In this document: positions 1-11,700 of the stretch, in pieces
Layout of the letters: each line of letters begins with the position of its first letter
How positions within the stretch are numbered: position 1 is the stretch's first letter
Source: Bolinopsis microptera
Taxonomy: Eukaryota > Ctenophora > Tentaculata > Lobata > Bolinopsidae
Assembly (NCBI RefSeq): GCF_026151205.1
Contig: NC_087072.1
Location: forward strand, 6,682,084-6,746,083
Reading direction: 5' to 3'
DNA: 64,000 bases
Translations under genes and position numbers: made by a program
The notes under the pieces: model-generated
The model's input: the letters and a program-made list of their open reading frames with translations, nothing else
What the model was told of the DNA's origin: nothing
Database searches by the model: none

Positions 1-1112
1 CATAAAAGACTGTCAAAGAGATACCAAACGGCTAGCCGAATTAGAAAAGAGCGAGCCATTTTGATGCTTATGTCATGGATAATAACAGCACATATTTCAA
101 CAAATAATAGAAGTCTGAGGAATCTTTGGGATTATTTAATTCGCATGTCTGAACTTGGTTCAGTTTAAAGTGGATCTGAAACAAGCAATATCTACAGAAA
201 TTAGCAGCTGAAAATTTAAAATTAGTTTATAATGAATCAAGATCAAATTACATAATTACTTAATCCAGTCTTAAACGCAACAAGAAATGCGGCCGCTTTT
301 CTTTTGTGGATGGCCGCTCAATTTCCCGATCCGTGATGGAGTATTTTATCATATTCCATACCACCTGGGGACCCCAGTCTTTGCTGTTTATAAGCATGCA
401 GATATGGCGGAGTGACAGGCCGAGCGCCGCCCAGTTGATGTAATTCCATATTGAATTTGAAAATCGTGTATATTTCTATGTAACCATATACCGTATGTTT
501 ATTGTTTATGCAACCTGACACGGATCTGTGCAAAAGAATAATACTAACTCAAAATAATGATACTATGCTATCAGTCCCTAGCGGGATGCGTACATGGTGA
601 AATTAACAATGTACTTGAACATTTCAGCACCGCGCGCGCCAACAATTGTTTAATTCAGATGATCGCGCAAAATAACTTTGCGCATGCAGACACGTGGGCG
701 ACACGTACGCTCGCAGGCACGCAGGTCGCACGCAGGTACGGACGAAAGCTACCATATACAAAAAAAACCTCGTTCGCTAACCCTTGTCCTTGACTCTTTT
801 GTGCCTTCGGCACTTTGAGTCATGGATCGGGAAAAAATTGTGATATTCACTTATAGTATAACTGAGCTATCTGAGCTATCATAGCATTGAATTAGGATAA
901 ATTAGCAATTTAAATTGTCAAAAAATATCACCATCTTATTCTCAAACAAAAAATTTCACACGAATGTTTTATGTCTTCTAACCGACTTACAAACATGGAA
1001 CACATCATCATTTGCACTCAAGAGAATAATAATCTTTTGATGCGACTCAATTCTCAAGTTTGTTTATAAACACATATGCTTATAAACACTGATTATAAAC
1101 ACCAGAGACACC
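1..1112. other. intergenic stretch, no gene recognised
   Basis: I see no convincing coding sequence here. The stretch holds one reverse-oriented copy of a GC-rich dispersed repeat (361-436), a small hairpin with a TTC loop (801-813), and AT-rich sequence running into the 3' end of the PEX13 gene. A minus-strand ATG at 57-59 opens a frame that leaves the window after 19 codons, but nothing supports it as a gene. Confidence 0.4.
361..436 (-). repeat. GC-rich dispersed repeat with CCTGGGG palindrome, copy 1
   Basis: Reverse-oriented copy of a short family also found at 6839-6897, 7459-7487 and 7857-7926. Shared landmarks on the repeat strand are ACTGGGCGGCGCT, then a CCGCC block, then the near-palindrome CCTGGGG..CCCAGG near the 3' edge. 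Class is unknown; SINE or MITE are both possible. Confidence 0.6.
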
Positions 1113-3566
1113 TCAAGTGTTGAGCTCGATGTATGAGGAAGGGATCAGACCAATAGCACTCTGATAACTGACTAGAGTCCAGCCTTGTATAGCAGGTTGT
1201 AAGTGAGCTGGAGCTACGATCACTTCAGCAGCAGCTGGGACACTGATCTGACAAGTATTGTATTGTATTGTTTTCAAGCTGTAACATTTTGAAGATAGCT
1301 AAATTTCAACTTTAAATTTTAACCAATTAGGGATTGAAATTTGAATTGAATTTAGGTTTGTTAAAAAGGATCGGGGAGCTTACCTCGTCAGGATTCAAAG
1401 CTCTATAAGGATAGACAACAGTCGCAGTCTCATTTTCAGTGTCACCATATTCTATCTCGTCGTCTGGCAATAAATATAATTAGCAACTAAAGCCTCTATC
1501 GTTAAATCTCCCTTAAAAATAATGGACATGAGAAAAATGTCAATTTAATTAGGTTTAGTTCATATTGTATTCACTAATACATTGACAGTGGTGTGGCCAA
1601 CTACTGAACTGCGCCAACTATCTGACATGAGTCAGACAGTTCTTCAAAACTGGTGAAAGTGAGAACCGACGGCCACCAGACCTTGGCGCCATATTGTCTC
1701 TTTATCACGAGGTGAAGTATGTGATAATTTGTTAGTTTTCACTCTTTTAAATTTGCGCATGAGGGCGTTTTAAAGAGTGGTCACAGATGAGCTTTAAAGA
1801 TACAGGTAACCATGGTAACCATGGCCGCAGTTCAAATGAGCACTACCAGATTCTGGAGCAGATAATTTACAGATATCTCGACATACCTTACAACTGCTTT
1901 AGGTCACAAAATTCCTTTTGAAACTTATATTAAATCATTTCGTAGTTAGATCAAGCCATTTGTGTCTTCCTCTTTAATGTACCTTCCTTTACAGCAGGAA
2001 ACATCTTGTAGATGAAGTAAGGTCCAGCGCAGGCCACCAACAGGAAGGTTACAAAAGGCCACAGGTCCTGGGGGCCTGCAGGGTCGGCAAGGTCCCAGGC
2101 TACACTCTGAACATTCTGCACTGCTTCATGAGGGGAGGTGGTTAGAGAGTTCCATAGCCTCTGAAATACCCTGCAAGAAGATACATTTGAGTAAACCTGT
2201 GATATCTCATATCGTAGAATATCATGATAAATTGGCCGGGATTAACAAGGACTAAAACATGATTTAGGGGATTTCCATTCACTGCATGCTCTGTTCAGCT
2301 CACTGAACACCTTTATGCTCATGATGCACAGAATGACGTATGATATGAGACTTCTATGGAAGTCTATTGTTCTTAAAGTTGACAACTATTGGTATTTCAG
2401 GAATTTTTCAGATTATTGTTTGTCAACTAGTTGGTGTGTGTAGGTTTTGAGCACATATATCTGCTGTCCACCAAATCCTTAAGTCTCAACTGATATGAGA
2501 TAATTTAACAAGGGCAAGGAGAAACAATAGTGGTTGTCAGTAAATCTACAGTTAGTCAATGTTCACTAATGGTCTGTCACCGATAAGGTAACACAACAAT
2601 ACACAGGGTGACTATTAATATATATCAATTGGGAAAATTTGTCATGAAAAGTAAAAGAAAAAACGGCGATATTGCCGTATTTGATTTGGAAGATATAGTG
2701 GCCTTATCTCAATAGTTACTACCTCTGTCCAATTCCAAGCATCATGAAACTTCTGAGAATCTTGACTAATTGCTGTCTTAATTTACTGAAGTGATCAGCC
2801 ACTGATAAGACTGCTCTGAAGGAAGAGTGCACAGAATTGTATGTGGCCTCCAACATTTGGGCTACCTGAATTAGTGGATAAAGTATTGCCATGATCACGA
2901 TAAATGGACATAATTTATAAGAAATTCAAAATTTTTAAAAACTTCTGGGATAATTGAACAAAAAAGTGCAATAGTATTCATTTACGTTAAAGCAAAAATA
3001 AAGATTTCTACTCACAGATGTAAATGCTGTCACGATAGATTCAATTGAAGCAAAAGCATCTTTAACGCTAGCTTCAGCAGATCTGACGAATGGGCTGTCT
3101 GGCTCACCATTCCAACGACCTCTGTTCCAATCATTTTGAGGAGGTGAGCCCCATCCCTGGTATTGGTTATGGTAACTGAAATATTTCCTATCAACGATTG
3201 TGTGTAACAACTTTAACGAGTGTTTGCAATAATCATGTAAATCCCCTGATACACATTTTAAAGCAGTAGATCTTTTAAATATAGCTTTTAGAAAGGATAG
3301 TAAATATTTACATGTACATTTGTAATTAGCATGGGCATCATACTTGAGATGGATATGAAAATAAACCTGTACGGATTGTAAGGATATGTGGTTGTAGGAG
3401 GTGAATACAGGGGTCGAGGTGGAGGCGGTGGCAGACCATAGTTGGAAAATGATGCATTGTTTCTTCTTCGAGGAATTCTTGGTGGTTTTTTGGATTGTTC
3501 TGCAGTAGCTGGTTGATCATTTGCTTGGTTCATTTGATCGACTGAAGCAGGAAAGGTCTTGTACAT
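1113..3566 (-). CDS. PEX13: peroxin-13 (peroxisomal import docking protein)
   Basis: PEX13 is an integral peroxisomal membrane protein that docks PEX5/PEX14 receptor complexes during matrix protein import. Exons read 3566-3367, 3175-3016, 2865-2723, 2170-1983, 1463-1384 and 1247-1113. All have GT-AG borders and compatible phases, giving 301 residues, shorter than the roughly 400 of vertebrate PEX13. The N-terminus is rich in Pro, Tyr and Asn (five prolines in a row, then a YSPPTTTYPYNPY stretch), as in the family. The conserved central block is clear: FVRSAEASVKDAFASIESIV, then TSVAQMLEATYNSVHSSFRA. A hydrophobic segment WPFVTFLLVACAGPYFIY follows, and the last two exons encode an SH3 domain ending GLIPSSYIELNT. 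The start chosen is the first ATG of the first recognisable exon; an upstream exon cannot be excluded. It is divergent from the EGR gene. Confidence 0.92.
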
Positions 3567-3844
3567 TTAAATAAGCAAAAGAAATGTTGATAATGTCAAT
3601 TGAACCATAAACAATCGAAAAATAAAGTACATAGATAAATTCAGCAGTGCTAGTGGTAATAGTCCAACTATAAGGTTAGCCACAAATCAAATCAAATAAA
3701 AAAAACACTATTCAATTAATAAATTAAAATGGTGTAAATACGAATAAAAATATGAGTAGAAACAAATTTACAAATCAATAAACAGGCTCTAAGTTTAGGT
3801 TTAAATAAGATCCCCTGTCTCCAACTGCCTGTCATGGGAAATGG

Positions 3845-4140
3845 GCTACTATCATCGGACTTGAAAATGTCCACCGAAGGTTTACCTCCCTTATTGGTAG
3901 TATTGGAACAATTCCTTGTAGTGAAAGACTGGGCCTTACAGATTACAACACTTGCAGAAAGGCGGGCTGGAGGAGGTTCAATTGAGGCCCGTAAATGGTA
4001 AGATTGTTAATGGATTGGTTTTTCTTAAAATTGTTGTTTTCTTGGTTGAGCATGGAAAGAAGTGTCAGAATAATATCTTGCCAGTCAGTGTAACTTCGTT
4101 TAACTTGATACCTGCCACCATGGACTATGAATGTTTCTAG
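3845..4140 (+). pseudogene. degenerate LINE reverse transcriptase C-terminal fragment
   Basis: Translation in two or three shifting frames gives a peptide resembling the extreme C-terminus of CR1/Jockey-like LINE proteins: VHRRFTSLIG, then ERLGLTDYNTLAERRA across one frameshift, then KIVNGL. In intact elements this block has the form of an RR..LI motif, a variable loop, L..L.. ERR..RGDLI, and a KI.NG motif. The frame breaks at least twice, so the copy is dead. It lies just upstream (5') of PEX13 and is not part of that gene. Assignment rests on motif order only. Confidence 0.5.
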
Positions 4141-5729
4141 ACACTATCCTTTTGATATTGAGATATTGGTATCTCAGATCACGTGTACATCGTTCCTTTT
4201 CTATGACACAGTAATTTATTGACACTCACAGCTATAATTTTAATCATTGAATCAGTATTTTTATCTGTGCTCTGCGTAATGCATCACATGAATCAGTTTT
4301 TAATCTATTAACTTATTACGCATTTGTGCTCTGCTTTAGCATCACTTGACTATTTAAAAAAATTGTTTGTTCAGGCCATGACCTTATAGTCAGCCAATTG
4401 GCCATTGCTAAAAGAATAATATCTTACAATATCGATAGAGATTCGCTAAAAATTCAGTCTGTTATTGATTTTAAAATTGGTCTTGAAAAATTTAAGAAGA
4501 ATGGTGTTCTAATACACTTCTACATTCTAGAAAGTTTCTAATATAGTGTACTAGAAACCCGCTAGTCGAAAAATTTGTTCGAGGAAATTTGAAAAATCGT
4601 TTAAATTTCTCTTTATTCTCTAGCTCTGTACTGTAGATAGTATGGATTTTATTACACAATGACGACAATGTTGTAGGTATTTGGATTCTCTAGACGATAC
4701 TTTTTACCGCATCAAAAAATAACGATCACAATCAAAGTTATGGATAGTTATAGCGTGAGCATAATGCAATGTGAGCTAGTCATGACTTATCATAAAGCAT
4801 GGTAACACGTGTTGCTAATAATCAGTTCTTGCTTGCACACATGCAATCTCTTGCGGTTGCTACGCAAAAATTACGCCATTATTCTAATGCTTATTTTGCC
4901 TCACTTCCGGCATTAATTTTTTTCCCTGCTCTTGCCGAAGGCAAAAAGATCGTAGGGAATAAGTAATCGGGTTTGGATATATGAGGTGGCCCGACGGTCC
5001 TACGATGATGACAAAAGTCTGCTCCTTCGCAATATAGACCACTCCCTTATAATTATGTGTATAAAAGGAGTCTATTTTGCGCGCGCGATGCCAGTTATGT
5101 GTTAATTAATTACAGCCATAGCAACAAAATTTTGGTGCTTGACGACTGTTACACAGGTTTCCATCGGGTTACAATTCACTCTAATTCATTAATATAGCAT
5201 ATTAGTCATCTGAGCGGATCAATCATCAACATAAGTGTTATTTTGGTGAAACAAGCTTAATATATTACCGAGTGATAATATTCAGCAAGTCAAAACAAAT
5301 TAAATTATGATATCAGCTAATAAACTCGTGGCTGATTATTTAACAGTTGATTGACACTTAATGGTAAAAAGCGAAAACATATAGTTGAGAAAAGATGTTA
5401 CTTTACATTTATATTCAAGAAGCAACTAAGATCAAGATTGTGGTATGCTTTTAAAGAATCCTATATCAAATCAAAGGCTCGATAATCGATGGTGCTGTAG
5501 ATGTGTCGAGTATTCGAGTAAGCATCAAAATGTATTAGTTTATGTTAGATAATAATTAAGATGATACAGACTATTTTATAACAGTCATTAAAGTTGGCAT
5601 ACGATGCAATAATATGACGTGACATGATTGATGATATAATTTAAGAGATTTGGTTGGGGAGGCGGGTTATCGTTGTGAAGTACTGTACTACTCACGAAGT
5701 ACTGTACACGATGTTTTCAACCCGGCATA

Positions 5730-5801
5730 GTGCCGGGGCGGGTATGATCCGCCAACCTCCGAGTTACATGCCTGGTGCTCTACCAATTGAGCTACCGGCC
5801 C
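5730..5801 (-). tRNA. tRNA-Thr(UGU)-like sequence, probably pseudogene or SINE head
   Basis: The minus strand reads as a 72-nt cloverleaf. The acceptor stem begins GGGCCGG and pairs with CCGGCAC at six of seven positions. The D-arm and A-box are TAGCTCAATTGGTAGAGC, the T-stem is a perfect GGCGG/CCGCC, and the anticodon would be TGT. Against function: position 33 is A instead of the invariant T, the anticodon stem has an A-C mismatch, and the T-loop is ATCATAC. No intron is needed. It is best read as a decayed tRNA gene or the tRNA-derived promoter of a SINE. Confidence 0.4.
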
Positions 5802-6838
5802 TATTCAGCTCAGGAATTTCTTGCACGCCTATCAGTAAGCAATCGTGTTGTTATTTCATATCTGCTGCTATTAGTACACTGCATTATATGCAGCTGGGAT
5901 ACTCACTGCCATATTTGTGAGTGTGCATGATTGATGATACGCATCGTTAACACGTAACAAAATTGCGCAAAATATGAAATGATCTACAACCAAACCACAT
6001 ACAGATCGACGGCGACACCTCAGATGCGCGCAGAATTTTTCAAGTTCTGCACGCCTAATATAATATACACGATTATCACGTGCGCAAAACACAACTCTGG
6101 GATAACAATAAAGTATAACAATTACATTGTAGGCAGTAGGGAAATTTGATCGTGCGTGGTGTTACCGCGGCGAAATTCTTGTTAAAATCAAAAGCTTTAA
6201 TTAAAATTCCAAGAATGCAGTGTCCTATTCTTATCTTTTTCCTACAACCCTGAAAATCGCGAGGTTTCAACTCCATTTGCGAGCTGAAATTAGCGACAAA
6301 GAAGGGTCGGTCTTTCGTCAATTTTCAGTGTTTTTTGTCCCCGTTGCTCGGGAATTTCGTCAAGTTTAAAATATAGTATAGATATGTAAAGATAGAGGGA
6401 GTAAAATATAATTGATATCGAGAAGAATCCACAGGTTAAAAATTTGCGAAGTAATCCTTTGTGACCAAAATAAACTGGAAAATTTTCAAATTGCCTGATT
6501 TTAAGTAAATTAGTATTTTTCATTTATTATTTCATTTCAATTAGTATTTTTAATTACAAAATGCGTTTGTTTTAATTATGATTAAATGACGAAGGCTGTA
6601 CTGTGAAATAATTAATACTTTAATAATTAAACTTATAAATTTGGACAATTGTTTTTAGTGGTCGGTTATGATGGTAATATCACTATATATTCTTGATTTG
6701 ATTTATTCAATACTTACTGGGCGTTGATTGACAATGTCAACCCTTCCAGATCGTTGAGCTCTGTAAAGCAGTCATTCATATTCGATGCGAAGCAAGAATG
6801 CTAGTTTTTAGTTTGCGCGGCGCGGCGAAGTCCTCCAA

Positions 6839-6897
6839 ACTGGGCGGCGCCGAATCTTTATTGTTTATGAATATTATAACCTGGGGTTCCCAGGTAA
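6839..6897 (+). repeat. GC-rich dispersed repeat, copy 2
   Basis: Begins ACTGGGCGGCGCCGAATCTT and ends at CCTGGGGTTCCCAGGTAAT. It shares its body and the terminal palindrome with copies at 361-436 and 7857-7926, but lacks the CCTGCCATTCCG segment present in the latter. Confidence 0.6.
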
Positions 6898-7458
6898 TTC
6901 AATACCAGTGTAGTAACTATCAGATCTAATAGTAATCAAAGATGCATAAAAAATAATGGATATTATATATAGCGCTTGACTATAAATCATAAATGTGATT
7001 TTGAATTGATAATGTGCCAGTTCCAAGTTTACAGTTAATAGGCAATAGCAGGTTGCATGTACAACATACAACTACAGCGCGCCTTAAATTATTCTTCCAC
7101 CCGTCTTGCTTAATGATAACCAATAAAGTATTGCCAATTGTTAATGGACTGACGGCCGTTGTGCGCGCGCTGCTGTACTTAGCAGCACTTTAACTTATAT
7201 GTTATAACTGTTTACTTAACTTGATTTAACTGTTAACTGTTAACATTTCGAAAAGTTCAGACCATTGAACTAACCAAAACCCTCGCGCTTGTGGCTTGCA
7301 GTAGTGCGTGCCCGGCGAAGGCCTATGTGCTATATGGTTAGGTGAATTCAGACCGTAACACAATCATTCAACGTTTGTATAACATTGCATTACGCGCGCA
7401 CAGTCGAGAGATCTGACATTCAACATTGGACATTCCGCCTAATTTCTATTTGGAGATT

Positions 7459-7487
7459 ATGAACATGATAGCCTGAGGTCCCCAGGT
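7459..7487 (+). repeat. GC-rich dispersed repeat, copy 3 (3' end only)
   Basis: Only the terminal part is present: ATAGCCTGAGGTCCCCAGGT, matching the end of the copy at 7857-7926. Confidence 0.45.
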
Positions 7488-7856
7488 AAAAATTAAATAG
7501 ATTGTACCGACTCATAGAAGACTGTCCCTGAATGATATGGACTACAGAGAATGAAATTGGTAACTCACTTTTGCCAATCTACTTCAAGAAGAGCGATCGA
7601 CCTAAATAAAGTTTAAAGCAGTCAGCTGCATATATAACAAAATACCCTAGGTTATGGATCAAATCACGTCGCCCAATAATATAAGTGAACATCTGACATC
7701 CGTCATTTGATGTGTGATACATCATCAATTTGATTCGAACGATGTCAATCCTTTGCATCTCGCCGATCTGTGGTTGCGAGAAGCATTATTGGATGCGCGG
7801 CGTGGCCCAGTGGGGCAGTGGCAGTAGTGCATCCCGCTACAAATCATCAATATGTT

Positions 7857-7926
7857 TACTGGGCGGCGCTCAGCCTGCCATTCCGCCGAATCTTTATTCA
7901 TAATAGCCTGGGATCCCCAGGTAATA
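7857..7926 (+). repeat. GC-rich dispersed repeat, copy 4
   Basis: Contains ACTGGGCGGCGCTCAGCCTG, then CCGCCGAATCTTTATTC, and ends CCTGGGATCCCCAGGTAATA. Just upstream (about 7796-7835) is a TGGCCCAGTGG box resembling a pol III A-box, so this copy could be a fuller SINE with a tRNA-like head; no B-box was found. Confidence 0.55.
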
Positions 7927-8110
7927 ATATGTGTACTTATAGTTATACAATTACAAATCACTTGGAATACTTTTTAAAGAGAATAACACTCTAAAAAACG
8001 CTACTGTCTAATTTCTGCGTGAAACAGAAAAGCACATGAATAGTGTGACTATATTTTGTCTTGTATCACGTGGTGACCCCCACGGTCGCTTCACTATAGC
8101 GTCTTCGACT

Positions 8111-8157
8111 GTAGCGTCTTCGACGCTACAGGGGGAGCCGCGCACTTCGTGCGCGGC
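8111..8157. repeat. two adjacent perfect hairpins with TTC loops
   Basis: 8111-8129 is GTAGCGTC-TTC-GACGCTAC (8-bp arms), and 8137-8157 is GCCGCGCAC-TTC-GTGCGCGGC (9-bp arms). Both arms are perfect. Similar smaller hairpins lie at 801-813 and 4932-4944. No oligo-T tract follows, so they are not pol III terminators; they are probably parts of short inserted elements. Confidence 0.6.
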
Positions 8158-8407
8158 GGGTCATACAACGTATGACAAATTTTGTCTATGTGCCTCGAAA
8201 GAGACCTTGAATGATTCCCCGTTCAGTTTTGGTCCGACTACGTCAACTTAGTACAGAATCAAGTAAGTTATAGACACATTTCAAATTCATACGTTCCAAA
8301 TTGGATGTGCTTTCGGTGTAGTGGGGATATAGCGCGCGCCTTTAAAGAAGGCTTGTTTCATGACAGATTTTTGTTACAATCTGGTGGTAAGGTTCCTTAT
8401 AACTGTA

Positions 8408-8667
8408 ACCAAGATGTAATTAGATCGAACGCAGGAATTAGATCAAACGCCGACGCGAGATATATAATTATATATAAATACATTGGAGGACTTCGCCGCT
8501 TCGACGCGCCGCGCAAACTATAAGCATTCTTGCTTTGCATCGCAACGATCTCGATGGGTTGACATCGTCCTCGTCAATCAAATAAATACATTGAAAGCCG
8601 CGCCGGCGTTCGATCTAATTCCTGCGTTCGATCTAATTTCTGTGTTGGATCTAATTACATCTTGGTG
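8408..8667. repeat. foldback with internal 18-bp repeats
   Basis: The left arm (8408-8457) and right arm (8600-8667) are inverted copies. Each contains ATTAGATCGAACGC-type units repeated about every 18 bases, two in the left arm and three in the right. The right arm copy of the GCCGGCGCGG end faces the spacer. The 140-base spacer includes the right member of the longer inverted repeat pair at 6725-8574. Confidence 0.55.
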
Positions 8668-8700
8668 ACAGTAAGGTTAAATCGAATAATTGGTACTTAA

Positions 8701-11700
8701 CGACAAATCATTAACAAAGATCTCCCACGAATTTGATAAATGTCTCCCTCTAATTTGTAATTTATTATTGCACCATGAGATATCAGTCAACGCTTGTATT
8801 TAATTTACAACCGGAAACATCGTTGATCGTGGGTGACCCAGTTAGCACACAATTACAAAGCGCTAGTTCAAAAATGAATAAAATAACTGAATGTGATTCA
8901 AATTAGAAACAGGAAAAAGAGACTTAAGATTCAAAATGTTATTTCAAGATTATCGCTTTGACTTATGAAAAATTCGGAAATGATAATCTATTGTCATTGA
9001 TTGATAACCAGAAATAAAACTTGCAGTCAGTATTTGAATCGAGTTGTTCCAAATCAGTTACTATCTGTTTACCAATACCAGTTTTGAAGTTTCGAGGATC
9101 GGAAGTTACCACTTGGAAGTTACCAGTACACAGTATGAAGTATGATGAGAGCGTCCACTCTTCGTCTATATGTCATCTGAGGATGGAAATATATAAATTA
9201 CACATAAAATTCAAGTTAGCTATACTCAAAGCGTGCTATAGGCATTTATATTTATTATATCAAATACACAAATAGCGGAAAACTCGATGTCTGGTCGAGT
9301 GAGCAGTATCACAGTTTAATGTTTACGAGGCTTCTTAAAATAGGAACTTAAAGAGCAAGTGGTTTAAACACTGAACAGTAAACAGTTGTCATATATTTAT
9401 ATCTATTTATAATATAGCAATTAATTTGGAGCATTGCTTCACCCAAAATAAAGATAAACTATAAATAGATTTACGTAATGCCAGATATTGTGAGATTGAT
9501 CAGTTAGATCATTTAGGTTTCTAAACTCGATGTCACCAAAATGTTGAAATCATTCTCAATAAATCCATACTCATTATTTCTACCCTTATTTACCGAGGTT
9601 CTCAAGGATGATGGAATAGGAAGTGTTCTCCAATTTCAAGATTATCTTCTGTTAATTCTCCGTGAAACTTTAAGTTTAAATAAAAATAATGGTTTTTGCG
9701 TTAAGCATTGTCTTAGAAGCAATTGCCAATACCTTAATAGCGATTTACTAGTTTAGAATAAATTCCCTTCCTGGACTAGTTATTGAATCACTAGAAGTAA
9801 AAGCGAAACGGTGAGTCACAAGTAAAAAAGCGAATTGTTAAAAAACGACCTGACTTTACTATTATGTCGATGCCCCGGATACTATACTGGTCTTGTCTAC
9901 CGTGTATTGGTAGCAGATTGTTATACAGGTCTTTATATGGGCATCACGTGTAACCGCGTGTATCTGCCTCCAGTTATAGGCATGTAATAAATGTTTGATC
10001 TACGATGGAATCCAATTTTTGTAGTTTCGACAATCTGCTACAGTCAGGGAGATATCGTTTAAACTTTGATATACCCGGAAGTGTGATAACATGCATGGCG
10101 TGAATTGAGTGGAAGCATTAGGGATATATAGTCTCGAACTGAGCGACCTCATTATAGGGATAACAAGATCTTGTTTATCTCTGGAGAGGGAATGGGTGGA
10201 ATTACTCAAGTATCACGCATAGTGGTCATGTGACATTCCATACCAAGCCGGTAGTGCACCAGAAAAATGATGCGTATCTGAATTCCTACATCAAAATATA
10301 AAGCAAAACACGATTTTTCAGAATCAGTTGATAATGTAATGTAGCTGAGAGCTGTTCATCGTTCATGAGTCACATTGAATGATCGCGTGTTTAACATTTC
10401 TTATGTTTTATGATCAGACTCGAGTAAGTCTGAGGTTACGTACTTTTGTTCGTACTTAATTTAAAGTCTGAAATCTGACGGATGTTGTGCTTCTTCGCAG
10501 TATTAATAATTTATTTTATGATTTCAGTATGAGTAGAAGTTGTAAGTGACTTTTAGTATCCAGTAATAACATCTTGTCCATCGCTCGAGTCTGATCAAAA
10601 ACTATTAACTACTTTTCAATATAAATAATAATTTTGGTTCACTGCAGATTTCGTGATTTTCGCATTAAATTCTATTAGCTACTCCCGTTGCGGTGGCAAG
10701 TGTTATTAGAATTCTGTAGCATTAAAACTCTAACTCCGAGGAGGTCATGGAGCGAGTCAATTATAATTTTTATAGTTTTATATATTTGGTGATCTATTGG
10801 TCAGCTTAAAAATAACCCATTACAAGTACACTACACAGTACACGTGATATCAGCTTTCTTGACATGTTTAAAGCAACGTCAAACGAAAGTTTTGCAGATA
10901 TCGATTATCGATCTTATTGACAGAACTGATATCGATTTCATCTTCGCCATTATAAACCTGTTTTTTAAAATAAACAGGTTTCAAGAAAAAAATAAAATTA
11001 TTCATGATCATTTCATTTCCTCTTAACAGGTTTTACTTTTAGTTACTGGATTTGGCATGATTGTTCAGCATAGCTTTCACTTTGATACAGGGCGATTCAA
11101 CTGGTGTTTTAATGGTGAGTGATTTATTTAGTTATTCTGCCATTTGTTAGAATCTGTTCATTTAAATTGAATGTAGCATATGGAGCTGAATTACAAATCA
11201 TTCAGTTAGAGTGAGGAGAATTTAAGTTTTAGCGAGACTTTAGATGACATTATATTCGGTGACATATAAGCAGATATAACATCATGTTATAGCTTGCTAT
11301 TTTGGGGAGCTGTTTAGTGAACAAGCTCGGGAGTATCAGGCCCTGGAACAGCCAGCCCCCCTAAGACAAACCAACATGGATGTAGTGAGGAGTGTCAGTC
11401 AGGATTACACCTTCTGCAGCAATTTAGAGATCTTGTGAACGGAAATGTCACACGGCCAGGGTTGAGTTATCTTATTGGTTCACTTGTTGGTCACGCGACG
11501 CGAGAAAGAGCGCTCATTGGATGGGTCCACAGCGCGTGTTACTGTTATTGTGAAAAAGTTAAAAACACAATTCCTCGATTTCTTGTAAGCTTCTAATTGT
11601 AACCTGCTTAGTTCAATTGATTAAATAAAATTAGGTTTTAATTGTAGTCCCTTGTGAGGCCGTCTTAAAGTAAATACCTAAAAGAAGGGAACCACTAGAA

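Larger units (their letters stand above)
6725..8574. repeat. pair of long imperfect inverted repeats
   Basis: The stretch at about 6725-6839 reappears inverted at about 8482-8574. Shared parts include a run through TCAACCC, AGATCGTTG, AAGCAAGAATGC, AGTTTGCGCGGCGCG and GCGAAGTCCTCC. The left copy carries an extra segment of about 25 bases. The 1.6 kb between them holds other repeats. This could be two insertions of one element in opposite orientation, or the termini of a decayed DNA transposon; no transposase frame is visible. Confidence 0.55.
4141..8700. other. gene-poor repeat region
   Basis: No host coding exon could be supported. The region contains a degenerate tRNA-Thr-like sequence (5730-5801), three copies of a GC-rich palindromic repeat, a pair of long inverted repeats (about 6725-6839 and 8482-8574), a foldback (8408-8667), and several short perfect hairpins with TTC or GAA loops. 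GC-rich patches stand out against AT-rich background and look like inserted short elements rather than genes. Confidence 0.5.

Noticed and set aside
1-59. Minus-strand ATG with a hydrophobic 19-codon start at the window edge
   Set aside because: Too short to support a gene and no homologous motif; could be real only if sequence to the left continues the frame.
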